Positions 36,647 through 44,650 of a stretch of 64,000 nt of DNA are shown piece by piece. This stretch comes from JAVBRA01 sp031548435 (lineage in GTDB: Bacteria; Bacteroidota; Bacteroidia; Bacteroidales; Rikenellaceae). Under the pieces are notes generated by a model. It saw nothing but the letters and a program-made list of their open reading frames with translations, did no database searches and was not told the origin of the DNA. Location: positions 1 to 64,000 of the forward strand of contig JAVBRA010000023.1 in the NCBI GenBank assembly GCA_031548435.1. Direction: 5' to 3'. Positions within the stretch are counted from its first letter, which is position 1. Each line of letters begins with the position of its first letter. A program made the translations under genes and the position numbers.

Positions 36647-39199
36647 ATGAAAAAATTATTTCTACTCCTGGCCATGACCGGAGCCTTCGGTCTCTGGTCA
36701 TGCGAAACGGATCCGAAACCGGAACCCCCGCAGCCCACGCTGGAAGTCGACGAGTCGGACATGATGTTTTTGCAGGATGCCTCCGGCAAAACCATCTCCG
36801 TGGTAACGAATGTGGCCGACTGGACCGCCTCCGTTCCGGAGCAGGACAAAGGATGGTGTACGCTCGTTCCTCAGAAGTCGGCCACCAACGGGGACAAACT
36901 GATGGTGCGCGTAACGAAGAACGAAGAGCCCGTGTCGCGCACGACCGTCGTGACCGTAACGGCCGACAAGATCAATAAGGAGTTCAGCGTGATCCAGGCC
37001 GGAAGCGATCCGATCATCATGATCGATAAGAAAAGCTTTTCGATCTCGGCCAGAGACACGACCATCAATTTAAAGATCGTTTCGAATGTGGAATACGAGA
37101 TATCCTCATCCGAATGGATCGAACAGGTGACCTCCAAAGCCACGGTAACGGAATTCGTCACCTTCCACATCCAAAACTATGACGATGCGGAAGAATCGCG
37201 CAAGGGCGAGATCGTTTTCACCCAGACGGGCGGAAGCAAATCGGAAAAAGTCACCATCAATCAGGCGGCCCGCGTCTCGGGATACAATCCGGGCGATCTG
37301 AGCAGCATTAAATCCGACTTCAAGATCGTCCCCTCAAGCGGAATCGCCTCCGAATTCCAGTACGGCGCCGAGATCGAAAAATCTTTCGACGGGGACATCA
37401 GCACCGTGTTCCACTCCAAATGGGGCCAGGACACCCGATTCCCGGTGACGCTCGACTACTATTTCACGACCGACAGCCAATTCGACTACATGATCTATTA
37501 CCCCCGGCAGGACGGCGGATACAACGGCCATTTCAAGCAGGTCGAGATCTGGGTGGCCTATTCGGCGTCGGAGCCTTCTTACACCAAAATCGGCAGCTAT
37601 GACTTCAAAGGTAGTGCGGCGGCTTCGATCGTAACATTCGACCAGCCGCTCCAGAATCCCAGGATCATCCGGGTCAAGGTGCTCTCGGGCGGGGGCGACT
37701 ACCAGGGCTACGCCACCTGCGCCGAAATGGAGTTCTACCGGAAGACGACCGAGAACGCCACTCCCGACGTATTTACCGATAACTCCTGCTCGGCCTTGAA
37801 ACCGGGAACCACCCTGGCGCAGGTCGATGCGATCAGCAACGAATTCTTCCGCAACATCGCCACGGCCATGTATTGGAACGAGTATCCGCGCGAATACCGC
37901 ATCACCAGCTACAAAGCCTACCCCGATCCGACCATCGACGCGGAGATGTTGCGTGCGAAATGCTATTCGCTGAACGACAACCCCACCGGCATCGTATTCG
38001 AACCGGGACAGCACATCGTACTGGTCGGGCCGACCCACGGCAGGGCCGTCTCCCTCGCGGCCTGGGATCTGACCACAAGCAATGTGGCGAAAACCTACTC
38101 CCTGGCAGAAGGGGTGAATAAAATAACCGTCGACCGGGTGGGACTCGTTTATGTGCAATACCACACCTCGACCGTCGATCCGACCGCCCAGCCGATCACC
38201 GTTCATTTTCCCACCGGAAAAGTCCAGGGATACTTCGATGCCCAAAAGCATACGTCCGCCGACTTCACCAGGATGTTGGACAATGCGGTATATGCCAATA
38301 TCGACCTGCTGGGCGACAAGTCGATCATCACCTTTCCGGTCGCATCCCTGAAGCAATACAGCATGAATCAGCCGGGCAGGCTGGTCGAGATCTACGACAC
38401 GATCATCTACCTGCAGGAAGAACTGCAAGGGCTGATCAAATACAACAAGGAACACAAAAACCGCCACTGGTTCAGGGTCGACCCGATAACCTCCTATATG
38501 GATGCGACCAACTACCGCACGGCCTACAACAAACAAACGATGAGCTGGCTATGCGATCCGATCAAACTTCGTTACGACAAGAACTGGGCGGGCGACGACG
38601 CCGTCTGGGGGCCGGCTCACGAAGTGGGGCACACCAACCAGCTTGCTATCGGGCTGATGTGGATCGGGCTCGCTGAAGTTTCCAACAACATCGCTTCGCT
38701 GTACGTGCAGGATAAGTTCAGGAACTCGAACGTGACACGCCTGTCGGTTCCGAATCACGATGCATTCGTCCCCGCCCGCACAAGCATCGTTACGGGAGGA
38801 ATTCCCCATGGAGAGAGCAGCGACCTGTTCCATAAACTCGTTCCCTTCTGGCAACTGTACCTCTATTTCGTAAAGACGGGCAATCAACCCGATTTCTACA
38901 AGGACGTGTACGAGACCCTGAGGACATTGCCCAATCCCTCGACCGACGGGGCCGCACAATTGCAGTTTGTAAAGGTTTGCTGCGAGGTTGCGAACATGGA
39001 TCTGACCGACTTCTTCACCGACTGGGGTTTCCTGCGCCCGATCAATAAGGATATAAACGACTACGGGACAAGGAATTTAACAGTCACCCAGTCCCAGATC
39101 GATGCGCTTAAAACAACCATCCAGACGAACTATCCGACCACGCCCGGAGTGGACATTACCACCATCACCGACAGCAACTACGCGTCATTCGCACGGTAA
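36647..39199 (+). CDS. M60-like (enhancin/mucinase) zinc metalloprotease lipoprotein with BACON and discoidin-like domains
   Basis: This 850-residue protein has a lipoprotein signal ending LWSC (C19). Two BACON-type beta domains (about 35-120 and 125-210, each ending VIQAG or TINQAAR) are followed by a galactose-binding/F5-8-type domain (about 225-365, SSGIASEFQYGAEIEKSFDG...CAEMEFYRK). The M60 catalytic domain has the zinc motif HEVGH (H658, E659, H662) in GPAHEVGHTNQ, with a downstream Glu in GLAEVSNNIAS. Family members cleave O-glycosylated mucins, using BACON or carbohydrate-binding modules to hold glycans. Surface location and a mucin substrate are inference. It is monocistronic, with a terminator palindrome after it. 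Confidence 0.93.
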   Translation: MKKLFLLLAMTGAFGLWSCETDPKPEPPQPTLEVDESDMMFLQDASGKTISVVTNVADWTASVPEQDKGWCTLVPQKSATNGDKLMVRVTKNEEPVSRTTVVTVTADKINKEFSVIQAGSDPIIMIDKKSFSISARDTTINLKIVSNVEYEISSSEWIEQVTSKATVTEFVTFHIQNYDDAEESRKGEIVFTQTGGSKSEKVTINQAARVSGYNPGDLSSIKSDFKIVPSSGIASEFQYGAEIEKSFDGDISTVFHSKWGQDTRFPVTLDYYFTTDSQFDYMIYYPRQDGGYNGHFKQVEIWVAYSASEPSYTKIGSYDFKGSAAASIVTFDQPLQNPRIIRVKVLSGGGDYQGYATCAEMEFYRKTTENATPDVFTDNSCSALKPGTTLAQVDAISNEFFRNIATAMYWNEYPREYRITSYKAYPDPTIDAEMLRAKCYSLNDNPTGIVFEPGQHIVLVGPTHGRAVSLAAWDLTTSNVAKTYSLAEGVNKITVDRVGLVYVQYHTSTVDPTAQPITVHFPTGKVQGYFDAQKHTSADFTRMLDNAVYANIDLLGDKSIITFPVASLKQYSMNQPGRLVEIYDTIIYLQEELQGLIKYNKEHKNRHWFRVDPITSYMDATNYRTAYNKQTMSWLCDPIKLRYDKNWAGDDAVWGPAHEVGHTNQLAIGLMWIGLAEVSNNIASLYVQDKFRNSNVTRLSVPNHDAFVPARTSIVTGGIPHGESSDLFHKLVPFWQLYLYFVKTGNQPDFYKDVYETLRTLPNPSTDGAAQLQFVKVCCEVANMDLTDFFTDWGFLRPINKDINDYGTRNLTVTQSQIDALKTTIQTNYPTTPGVDITTITDSNYASFAR

Positions 39200-39211
39200 T
39201 CTGCCGAATAT

Positions 39212-39251
39212 AAAAAAGGGGCCCCGGAAATTTTCCGGGGCCCCTTTTTTA
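39212..39251. terminator. Bidirectional terminator between M60 gene and regulator
   Basis: AAAAAAGGGGCCCCGGAAA and its reverse complement form a nearly perfect GC-rich stem with A and T tracts on the two sides, placed between convergent genes. Confidence 0.9.
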
Positions 39252-39309
39252 TCCGGCCATATCCGGCCGGTAGGTCAAACGATCTCATCGGAACAAAACC
39301 CGGGGATCT

Positions 39310-40485
39310 CTAATGCACATAGGCGCGGACATCGTCGGGGGTGATCGTATCCCCGCCAAGGATGATCAGACGTTCGACCACATTGCGCAACTGGCGCACG
39401 TTTCCGGTCCATTCTATCTTTTTCATCAGCTCTATCGCCTCTTCGGTGATCATTTTTTTGGCAATGGAGTACTCCTGGCAGATATGGTTGACAAAGTGGT
39501 TGACAATAAGCGGAATGTCCTCGACCCGGTCGGCCAGGGGCGGAACATGGATCAGGATCACGCTGAGGCGATGGTAAAGGTCTTCCCTGAAATTTCCCCG
39601 GCCAATCTCTTCGATGATATTCTTATTGGTGGCGGCAACCACACGCACATCCACATCGATGTCGCTGTCGCTGCCCACCCGGCTCAACTTTTTCTCCTGC
39701 AACACCCTCAACACCTTCGCTTGGGCCGACAGGCTCATGTCTCCGATTTCATCCAGGAACAACGTCCCGCCTTCGGCCTGTTCGAATTTCCCCTTGCGCT
39801 GGCGGATAGCCGAGGTAAACGACCCTTTCTCATGGCCGAACAGCTCGCTTTCGATCAACTCGGACGGGATCGCGGCACAATTGACCTCGACAAACGGCTT
39901 CGCCTTCCGCTTACTCGTCAGGTAAATGGCGCGCGCCACAAGTTCTTTTCCGGTACCGTTATCGCCGGTGATCAGCACGCGGGCATCCGACTCGGAGATC
40001 CGATGGATCATGTTCTTCACCCTGTTAATGGACTCTCCCTGACCGATGATATCGTCGAGGCCGGCCGACATCACAACCGGCCCTTTCAGTTTCTTTTTGG
40101 CCGGAGCCGCTCCGTTCGCCTGCGGCGTTCCGTTACATACCGCGTTCTTAACGGCGACAACCAGCCGGTTCATATCGTACGGTTTGACAAAGAAATCTTC
40201 GGCTCCGCTTTTCATGGCCGCCACAATCAACGGGGCATCGCACTGGTCGGAAAGCAGAACCACCGGTGTGGCCATCCCCGCCATCCTCATGCGGGCGATC
40301 ACGTCGATCCCTTTATTCGGACTCACATTCGTATTACACAATACAAGATCCGTTTTCCCGTTTGCGGTATTATAGATTTCTTCTTCGTCCGCACCCGCCC
40401 TGACTTTGTATCCTTCATGGGAAAGCAGATCGGAGAGATAATTCCGACCGCTTTGATTATTGTCGATAACCAAAATACTTGCCAT
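39310..40485 (-). CDS. NtrC-like AAA+ regulator with degenerate receiver and no C-terminal HTH
   Basis: The product has 391 residues. The N-terminal CheY-like domain (MASILVIDNNQSGRNYL) keeps the Lys of FFVKPYD. At the phosphoacceptor position, usually Asp in LVLLD, it has Asn (TDLVLCNTNVSP), and the acidic pair is DN. The AAA+ domain has GDNGTGKE (Walker A), GGTLFLDEIGD (Walker B) and R-finger region NFREDLYHRL. The sigma-54 contact loop, usually GAFTGA, reads GSFTSA. The protein ends soon after WTGNVRQLRNVVERLIILGG, so a Fis-type DNA-binding domain is absent. It may be activated without phosphorylation and act without direct promoter binding, or do something else; this is inference. Confidence 0.9.
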   Translation of the reverse strand: MASILVIDNNQSGRNYLSDLLSHEGYKVRAGADEEEIYNTANGKTDLVLCNTNVSPNKGIDVIARMRMAGMATPVVLLSDQCDAPLIVAAMKSGAEDFFVKPYDMNRLVVAVKNAVCNGTPQANGAAPAKKKLKGPVVMSAGLDDIIGQGESINRVKNMIHRISESDARVLITGDNGTGKELVARAIYLTSKRKAKPFVEVNCAAIPSELIESELFGHEKGSFTSAIRQRKGKFEQAEGGTLFLDEIGDMSLSAQAKVLRVLQEKKLSRVGSDSDIDVDVRVVAATNKNIIEEIGRGNFREDLYHRLSVILIHVPPLADRVEDIPLIVNHFVNHICQEYSIAKKMITEEAIELMKKIEWTGNVRQLRNVVERLIILGGDTITPDDVRAYVH

Positions 40486-40565
40486 AATTCTTCCATTCTA
40501 GTTTAGGTCAGACGATCTAAAATTGTCACCGAACAACGCCCATTTCTCAGAAAACGGAATGCCTG

Positions 40566-40596
40566 ATTGTTATTTCTGAAAAAAATTGTACGTTTG
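40566..40596 (+). promoter_or_regulatory. Candidate promoter of the DUF4290 gene
   Basis: ATTG (40566-40569) is followed after 19 nt by TACGTTTG (40589-40596), matching the -33/-7 pattern with one change. The leader to the ATG would be about 170 nt. Confidence 0.5.
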
Positions 40597-40599
40597 TGG

Positions 40600-40607
40600 C
40601 AAAGTTA
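40600..40607 (-). promoter_or_regulatory. Candidate -7 element of the NtrC-like regulator gene
   Basis: The minus strand reads TAACTTTG, an exact TAnnTTTG match about 115 nt before the start codon. It lies back to back with the plus-strand promoter, only 3 nt away. Confidence 0.4.
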
Positions 40608-40775
40608 GGAATATCCATCGGTACACTCATACAGGTTTCGTGTCTTTAAATGCGCGTTTTCTTCGTCGCCGATAATCTGTTTCGCGTATAAAAATAACGC
40701 TTTTTACTCAAACTATGTTAAAGAAAGAGACTCTTCTTTCAGTATAATATCCATATTATTGATTATCATTGAATT

Positions 40776-41456
40776 ATGACAAATAAAAATTATAATCTCG
40801 ACCGAAGGAAACTCTTCCTGCCCGAATACGGCCGACACATCCAAAACATGGTCGAATACCTCACGACCATCCCCGACCGTTACGAGAGAACGCGCCAGGC
40901 TTCGGTGGTGATCGAGATCATGGAGAACATGAACCCTTCGGTTTCGGAAGCAATCGACTTCAAGCACAAACTGTGGGACCATCTTTTCATCATGTCCGAC
41001 TTCCGGCTCGACGTCGACGCGCCTTTCCCGCCCCCCTCGCCCGAGTTGTTCTCGCAGCGGCCCGAGAAACCGGCATACCCGAGTAAAAATCTCCGGCTCA
41101 AGCACTACGGGCGTAACATAAAGAACATCATCGAATCGGTCGCCACCATCAAAAACGAGGAGGACAAGGCCGTCATCTCGGAATTCATTGCCCGCTACAT
41201 GAAGAACAAAGCCGAGGAATTCAACAACGAAAACCCGTCGCTCGACGTAATCATCGACGACATCCGCCAGCTCTCGGGCAACACGCTGACGCTCGACGAA
41301 AGTGCCTTCGGGCCAAACCGGCCCGAGGCGAAGCAAGCCTATCAAAAACTAAAGAAACGCAATGGGAGCAACAACAACATGCCCCAGAAAAAATTCCAGA
41401 AAAACGGTCAACGCCAGCAGCAACAGCAACCCGCAAACCGGAAGAACCGGAAATAA
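40776..41456 (+). CDS. DUF4290 family protein
   Basis: This 226-residue soluble, helical protein starts MTNKNYNLDRRKLFLPEYGRHI. It has two similar segments, LPEYGRHIQNMVEYLTTI and LKHYGRNIKNIIESVATI, which suggests an internal duplication. The C-terminal 40 residues are basic and Gln/Asn-rich (KKFQKNGQRQQQQQPANRKNRK), probably disordered and possibly RNA- or DNA-binding. The family is conserved in Bacteroidetes and its function is unknown. It stands alone between a long leader and a bidirectional terminator. Confidence 0.88.
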   Translation: MTNKNYNLDRRKLFLPEYGRHIQNMVEYLTTIPDRYERTRQASVVIEIMENMNPSVSEAIDFKHKLWDHLFIMSDFRLDVDAPFPPPSPELFSQRPEKPAYPSKNLRLKHYGRNIKNIIESVATIKNEEDKAVISEFIARYMKNKAEEFNNENPSLDVIIDDIRQLSGNTLTLDESAFGPNRPEAKQAYQKLKKRNGSNNNMPQKKFQKNGQRQQQQQPANRKNRK

Positions 41457-41492
41457 AAAAGGTGCGCAGATTCACTTATGCGCACCTTTTTG
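41455..41492. terminator. Bidirectional terminator between DUF4290 gene and aqpZ
   Basis: AAAAAAGGTGCGCA (41455-41468) pairs with TGCGCACCTTTTT (41479-41491), with A and T tracts on both sides. Confidence 0.85.
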
Positions 41493-41513
41493 TTTGTCTT
41501 CATAATCCGTGCG

Positions 41514-42200
41514 CTAGTTCTGATTGGGAATAACGGCCTTATAGGCTGCTCCGGCCAACAACGCGCCCACGATCGGAGCCACGATGAACAGCCACAGCTG
41601 GGACAGCGCCCAATCGCCCACAAACAGCGCCTGGCTGATGCTGCGCGCGGGGTTGACCGAGGTGTTGGTCACCGGAATGCTGATCAGGTGGATCAGGGTC
41701 AGCGTCAACCCGATGGCGAGGCCGGCGAATCCTTTCGGGGAACGGCTGTCGGTGGCGCCCATGATCACGATCACGAAAATAAACGTCAGCACCGTTTCGG
41801 AGATCAATGCCGGAACAAGGCCGTAGCCGTCGGGCGAGTGCTCGCCATAGCCGTTGGCCGCAAAACCGTTGGCCACGCTGAACGTATCCAGCCCGCTGGC
41901 AATGGAGTAGATCACGGTCGCGGCAAGGATCGCCCCTGTAACCTGCGCGCAGATATACGGCAACAGGTCTTTGCCCGGAATGCGCCCCCCGGCCCACAAA
42001 CCGATGGAAACGGCCGGGTTCAGGTGCGCGCCCGACACATGGCCCAGCCCGTAGGCAATAGCCACAATCGTCAGCCCGAAGGCAATGGCCACGCCCAACA
42101 CACCCACGTGCGGAGCTGCCAGCACGGCCGTGCCGCAACCTCCCAGCACCAGCAGGAATGTTCCGATGAACTCGGCCGCAAATTTCTGACTCATCTTCAT
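41514..42200 (-). CDS. aqpZ: Aquaporin Z (MIP family water channel)
   Basis: The product has 228 residues from MKMSQKFAAEFIGTFLLVLGGCG. It has six membrane helices and two half-helices with the NPA motifs in SGAHLNPAVS and NTSVNPARS. The Arg after the second NPA and the narrow-pore residues of water-selective channels fit AqpZ rather than glycerol facilitators. Met codons two residues downstream or three upstream are alternative starts. It lies between a terminator and ahcY, apparently alone. Confidence 0.95.
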   Translation of the reverse strand: MKMSQKFAAEFIGTFLLVLGGCGTAVLAAPHVGVLGVAIAFGLTIVAIAYGLGHVSGAHLNPAVSIGLWAGGRIPGKDLLPYICAQVTGAILAATVIYSIASGLDTFSVANGFAANGYGEHSPDGYGLVPALISETVLTFIFVIVIMGATDSRSPKGFAGLAIGLTLTLIHLISIPVTNTSVNPARSISQALFVGDWALSQLWLFIVAPIVGALLAGAAYKAVIPNQN

Positions 42201-42417
42201 AATTATCACAATTTAGGTTATGTAAGATTCAATTTTCCAACGCCAGCCGCATCGCACGCACATCCGTTGCGAGCCCGCAACATCCGACCTTCGGGGCCGA
42301 CCGCTCAAAATTCAAATTTCGTGCCAATCTTGTCTGCGGCATGAATTTAGGGGTTCGAAAGCCTTGTCTCCCCGTCCGGATAAGACGCCGGGCAAGCCCA
42401 TGACGCCACAATCCGTA

Positions 42418-43830
42418 TCAGTAACGGTAATGGTCGGCTTTATACGGCCCGTCGGCGTCCACACCGATGTAGGCGGCCTGCTCGGGAGTCAGCCGGGTCA
42501 GCTTCACGCCGATCTGCTCCAGGTGCAGCCGCGCCACTTCTTCGTCGAGTTGCTTGGGCAGGCGGTAAACGCCAACCGCGTAATTCTTTTCCCACAGTTC
42601 GATCTGCGCCAGCGTCTGGTTGGTGAACGAGTTGCTCATCACAAACGACGGATGGCCCGTGGCGCAGCCCAGGTTCACCAGGCGTCCCTCGGCCAGCACA
42701 AAGATCGCCCGGCCGTCCCGGAAGACGTATTTGTCGACCTGCGGCTTGATGGTGATCTTCTCCACACCCTTGGCGCTGTTGAGGCGCTCCATCTGGATCT
42801 CGTTGTCGAAGTGGCCGATATTGCACACGATCGCCTGGTCTTTCATCCGCTGCATGTGCTCAAGGGTGATGATGTCCTTGTTGCCGGTGGTGGTCACATA
42901 AATGTTCCCCTCCTCCAGCGCATCCTCCAACTGTTTCACTTCGAAGCCCGCCATGGCCGCCTGCAAAGCGCAGATGGGATCGATTTCGGTGACGATCACG
43001 CGCGCCCCGTACGAGCTCATGCTCGCGGCGCATCCCTTGCCCACGTCGCCGTAGCCGCACACGACCACCACCTTGCCGGCGATCATCACGTCCGTGGCCC
43101 GCTTGATGCCGTCGGCCAGCGACTCGCGGCAGCCGTACAGGTTGTCGAATTTGCTCTTGGTCACCGAGTCGTTGACATTGATGGCGGGCACCAGCAACAT
43201 GCCGGCCTCCTGCATTTGGTACAGTCGGTGCACGCCGGTGGTGGTCTCTTCCGAAACGCCCTTCCATTCCGTTACCGTGCGGCTCCACTTCGAAGCATCT
43301 TCGGCCAAAATGGCGCGCAGGGTGTTGAGGATCACCCCCTCTTCCTGGCTCGACGGTTTGTAATCGAGCGTTTTTGCGTCTTTTTCAGCAGCAAATCCTT
43401 TGTGGATCAGCAAAGTGGCATCGCCCCCGTCGTCCACGATCAGGTTCGGGCCCTTGCCTCCGGGGAAACTCAGCGCCATCACCGTACACCACCAGTACTC
43501 TTCGAGCGTTTCGCCCTTCCAGGCAAACACCGGCACTCCCGTCTTGGCGATCGCCGCCGCCGCGTGGTCCTGCGTCGAGAAAATGTTGCAACTGCACCAG
43601 CGCACGTCGGCGCCCAATTCGGCCAGTGTCTCGATCAGCACGGCCGTCTGGATGGTCATATGCAGCGAGCCCATGATCCGCGCCCCTTTCAACGGCTTTT
43701 TCCCGCTGTATTTGCGGCGCACGGCCATCAGCCCGGGCATCTCCTTTTCGGCTATTTCAATCTCTTTTCGCCCCCAATCGGCCAGCGACAGGTCGGCCAC
43801 TTTGTAGGGCAACGTGTAGTCAAATTTCAT
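42418..43830 (-). CDS. ahcY: S-adenosylhomocysteine hydrolase
   Basis: The product has 470 residues. SLHMTIQTAVLIETL and WCSCNIFSTQDHAAAA are the substrate-binding boxes. VNDSVTKSKFDN holds the catalytic Lys, GYGDVGKGCA binds NAD, and the C-terminus ends KADHYRY, as in nearly all members. It splits S-adenosylhomocysteine to adenosine and homocysteine in the methyl cycle. Its first 11 bases overlap the end of the riboflavin kinase gene, so translation is probably coupled. Confidence 0.98.
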   Translation of the reverse strand: MKFDYTLPYKVADLSLADWGRKEIEIAEKEMPGLMAVRRKYSGKKPLKGARIMGSLHMTIQTAVLIETLAELGADVRWCSCNIFSTQDHAAAAIAKTGVPVFAWKGETLEEYWWCTVMALSFPGGKGPNLIVDDGGDATLLIHKGFAAEKDAKTLDYKPSSQEEGVILNTLRAILAEDASKWSRTVTEWKGVSEETTTGVHRLYQMQEAGMLLVPAINVNDSVTKSKFDNLYGCRESLADGIKRATDVMIAGKVVVVCGYGDVGKGCAASMSSYGARVIVTEIDPICALQAAMAGFEVKQLEDALEEGNIYVTTTGNKDIITLEHMQRMKDQAIVCNIGHFDNEIQMERLNSAKGVEKITIKPQVDKYVFRDGRAIFVLAEGRLVNLGCATGHPSFVMSNSFTNQTLAQIELWEKNYAVGVYRLPKQLDEEVARLHLEQIGVKLTRLTPEQAAYIGVDADGPYKADHYRY

Positions 43831-44197
43831 GGTTCAGTATTTTTATCGCGTTTAATTTATCTTCTTCCATTTTGGCAACCAACTCTTCGACGGAGGCGAA
43901 TTTTTCTTCTTTCCGGATGAATTTCACCAACACCACCGCAATTCGCTGCCCGTACAAATCACCCCTGAAGCCGATGATGTGGGCCTCGACCACCCGCCGG
44001 GGGTCGTCGGTCACCGTGGGGCGCGATCCGATGTTGACCACCGCCGGCAAACGTTCTTCCGTTTCCAGCACAACGGTGGCGGCATACACCCCGTTGTCCG
44101 GGATCCCGCCTTTCACATCCACGTTGGCCGTGGGAAATCCCAGCCGGGCGCCCAACCCGTTGCCGCGAACCACCACTCCATCGATCTTGCGCTCCAT
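43820..44197 (-). CDS. Stand-alone riboflavin kinase (RibF C-terminal domain only)
   Basis: This 125-residue protein carries the flavokinase signature GNGLGARLGFPTANVDV and the later VVNIGSRPTVTDDPRRVVEAHIIGF box with its catalytic Glu region. It corresponds to the C-terminal half of bifunctional RibF; the N-terminal FAD synthetase (FMN adenylyltransferase) domain is absent, and nothing like it lies upstream. It should convert riboflavin to FMN with ATP. It overlaps ahcY by 11 nt. No FMN riboswitch is recognisable in the short upstream region. Confidence 0.85.
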   Translation of the reverse strand: MERKIDGVVVRGNGLGARLGFPTANVDVKGGIPDNGVYAATVVLETEERLPAVVNIGSRPTVTDDPRRVVEAHIIGFRGDLYGQRIAVVLVKFIRKEEKFASVEELVAKMEEDKLNAIKILNHEI

Positions 44198-44343
44198 AAA
44201 AATTTTCGGCTAATATACGAAAGTTTATAAAAACAACCCGACGTCGCCGCCGAGGCGCATCTACGACAACCGCCCGGACAGATCCCTGCACACCGATCGC
44301 GCTTGCAGGGACGGAAGCCGGCCGCGTCTCCATAGACGCATAA

Positions 44344-44373
44344 AAAAAGGTGCCTTTTATCAAAGACACCTTT
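44344..44373 (-). terminator. Terminator after the 51-residue small gene
   Basis: On the minus strand AAAAGGTGTCTTTG and AAAAGGCACCTTTT form a stem followed by TTTTTTTA. It lies 19 nt past the small gene's stop codon. Confidence 0.7.
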
Positions 44374-44391
44374 TCAGTTTACTTTTTCAGC

Positions 44392-44547
44392 TTACTCGCC
44401 GGCCTCGTGGTTGTGGAATGCCATAGTCAGCATAAAGTCTATGGTCATCAACTCGTGATCGTTCTCGCACTCGGAACACAACAGGGAAAAGTCGTTTTCG
44501 TGCGGAACCGGCTCAACCGGCAACGATGCATCGTTTGTTTCAGACAT
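44392..44547 (-). CDS. Small 51-residue acidic protein with a CxxC pair
   Basis: The frame begins MSETNDASLPVEPVPHENDF and continues LLCSECENDHELMTIDFMLT, ending NHEAGE. It is acidic, with one CSEC pair and several His/Asp/Glu residues that could bind a metal, but no known family. Support for it being a gene: a clean ATG-to-TAA frame with codon use like its neighbours, a terminator directly after the stop, and a position 103 nt downstream of the adhesin-like gene in the same direction. The function is unknown. Confidence 0.55.
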   Translation of the reverse strand: MSETNDASLPVEPVPHENDFSLLCSECENDHELMTIDFMLTMAFHNHEAGE

Positions 44548-44650
44548 AGGCAGTCGGATTAAATCGTTATATAAAAAAGAACGGCTGCCCCATCCATATA
44601 TTATGCCTCGTTCCGATTTTTCTGTTAAATTAGAAACAGTTTAAACTTTT

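Noticed and set aside
44198..44343. Possible riboswitch (FMN or SAH type) before the riboflavin kinase-ahcY pair
   Set aside because: Short stems such as TCCCTGCA/TGCAGGGA are present, but none of the conserved loops of FMN or SAH riboswitches can be recognised.
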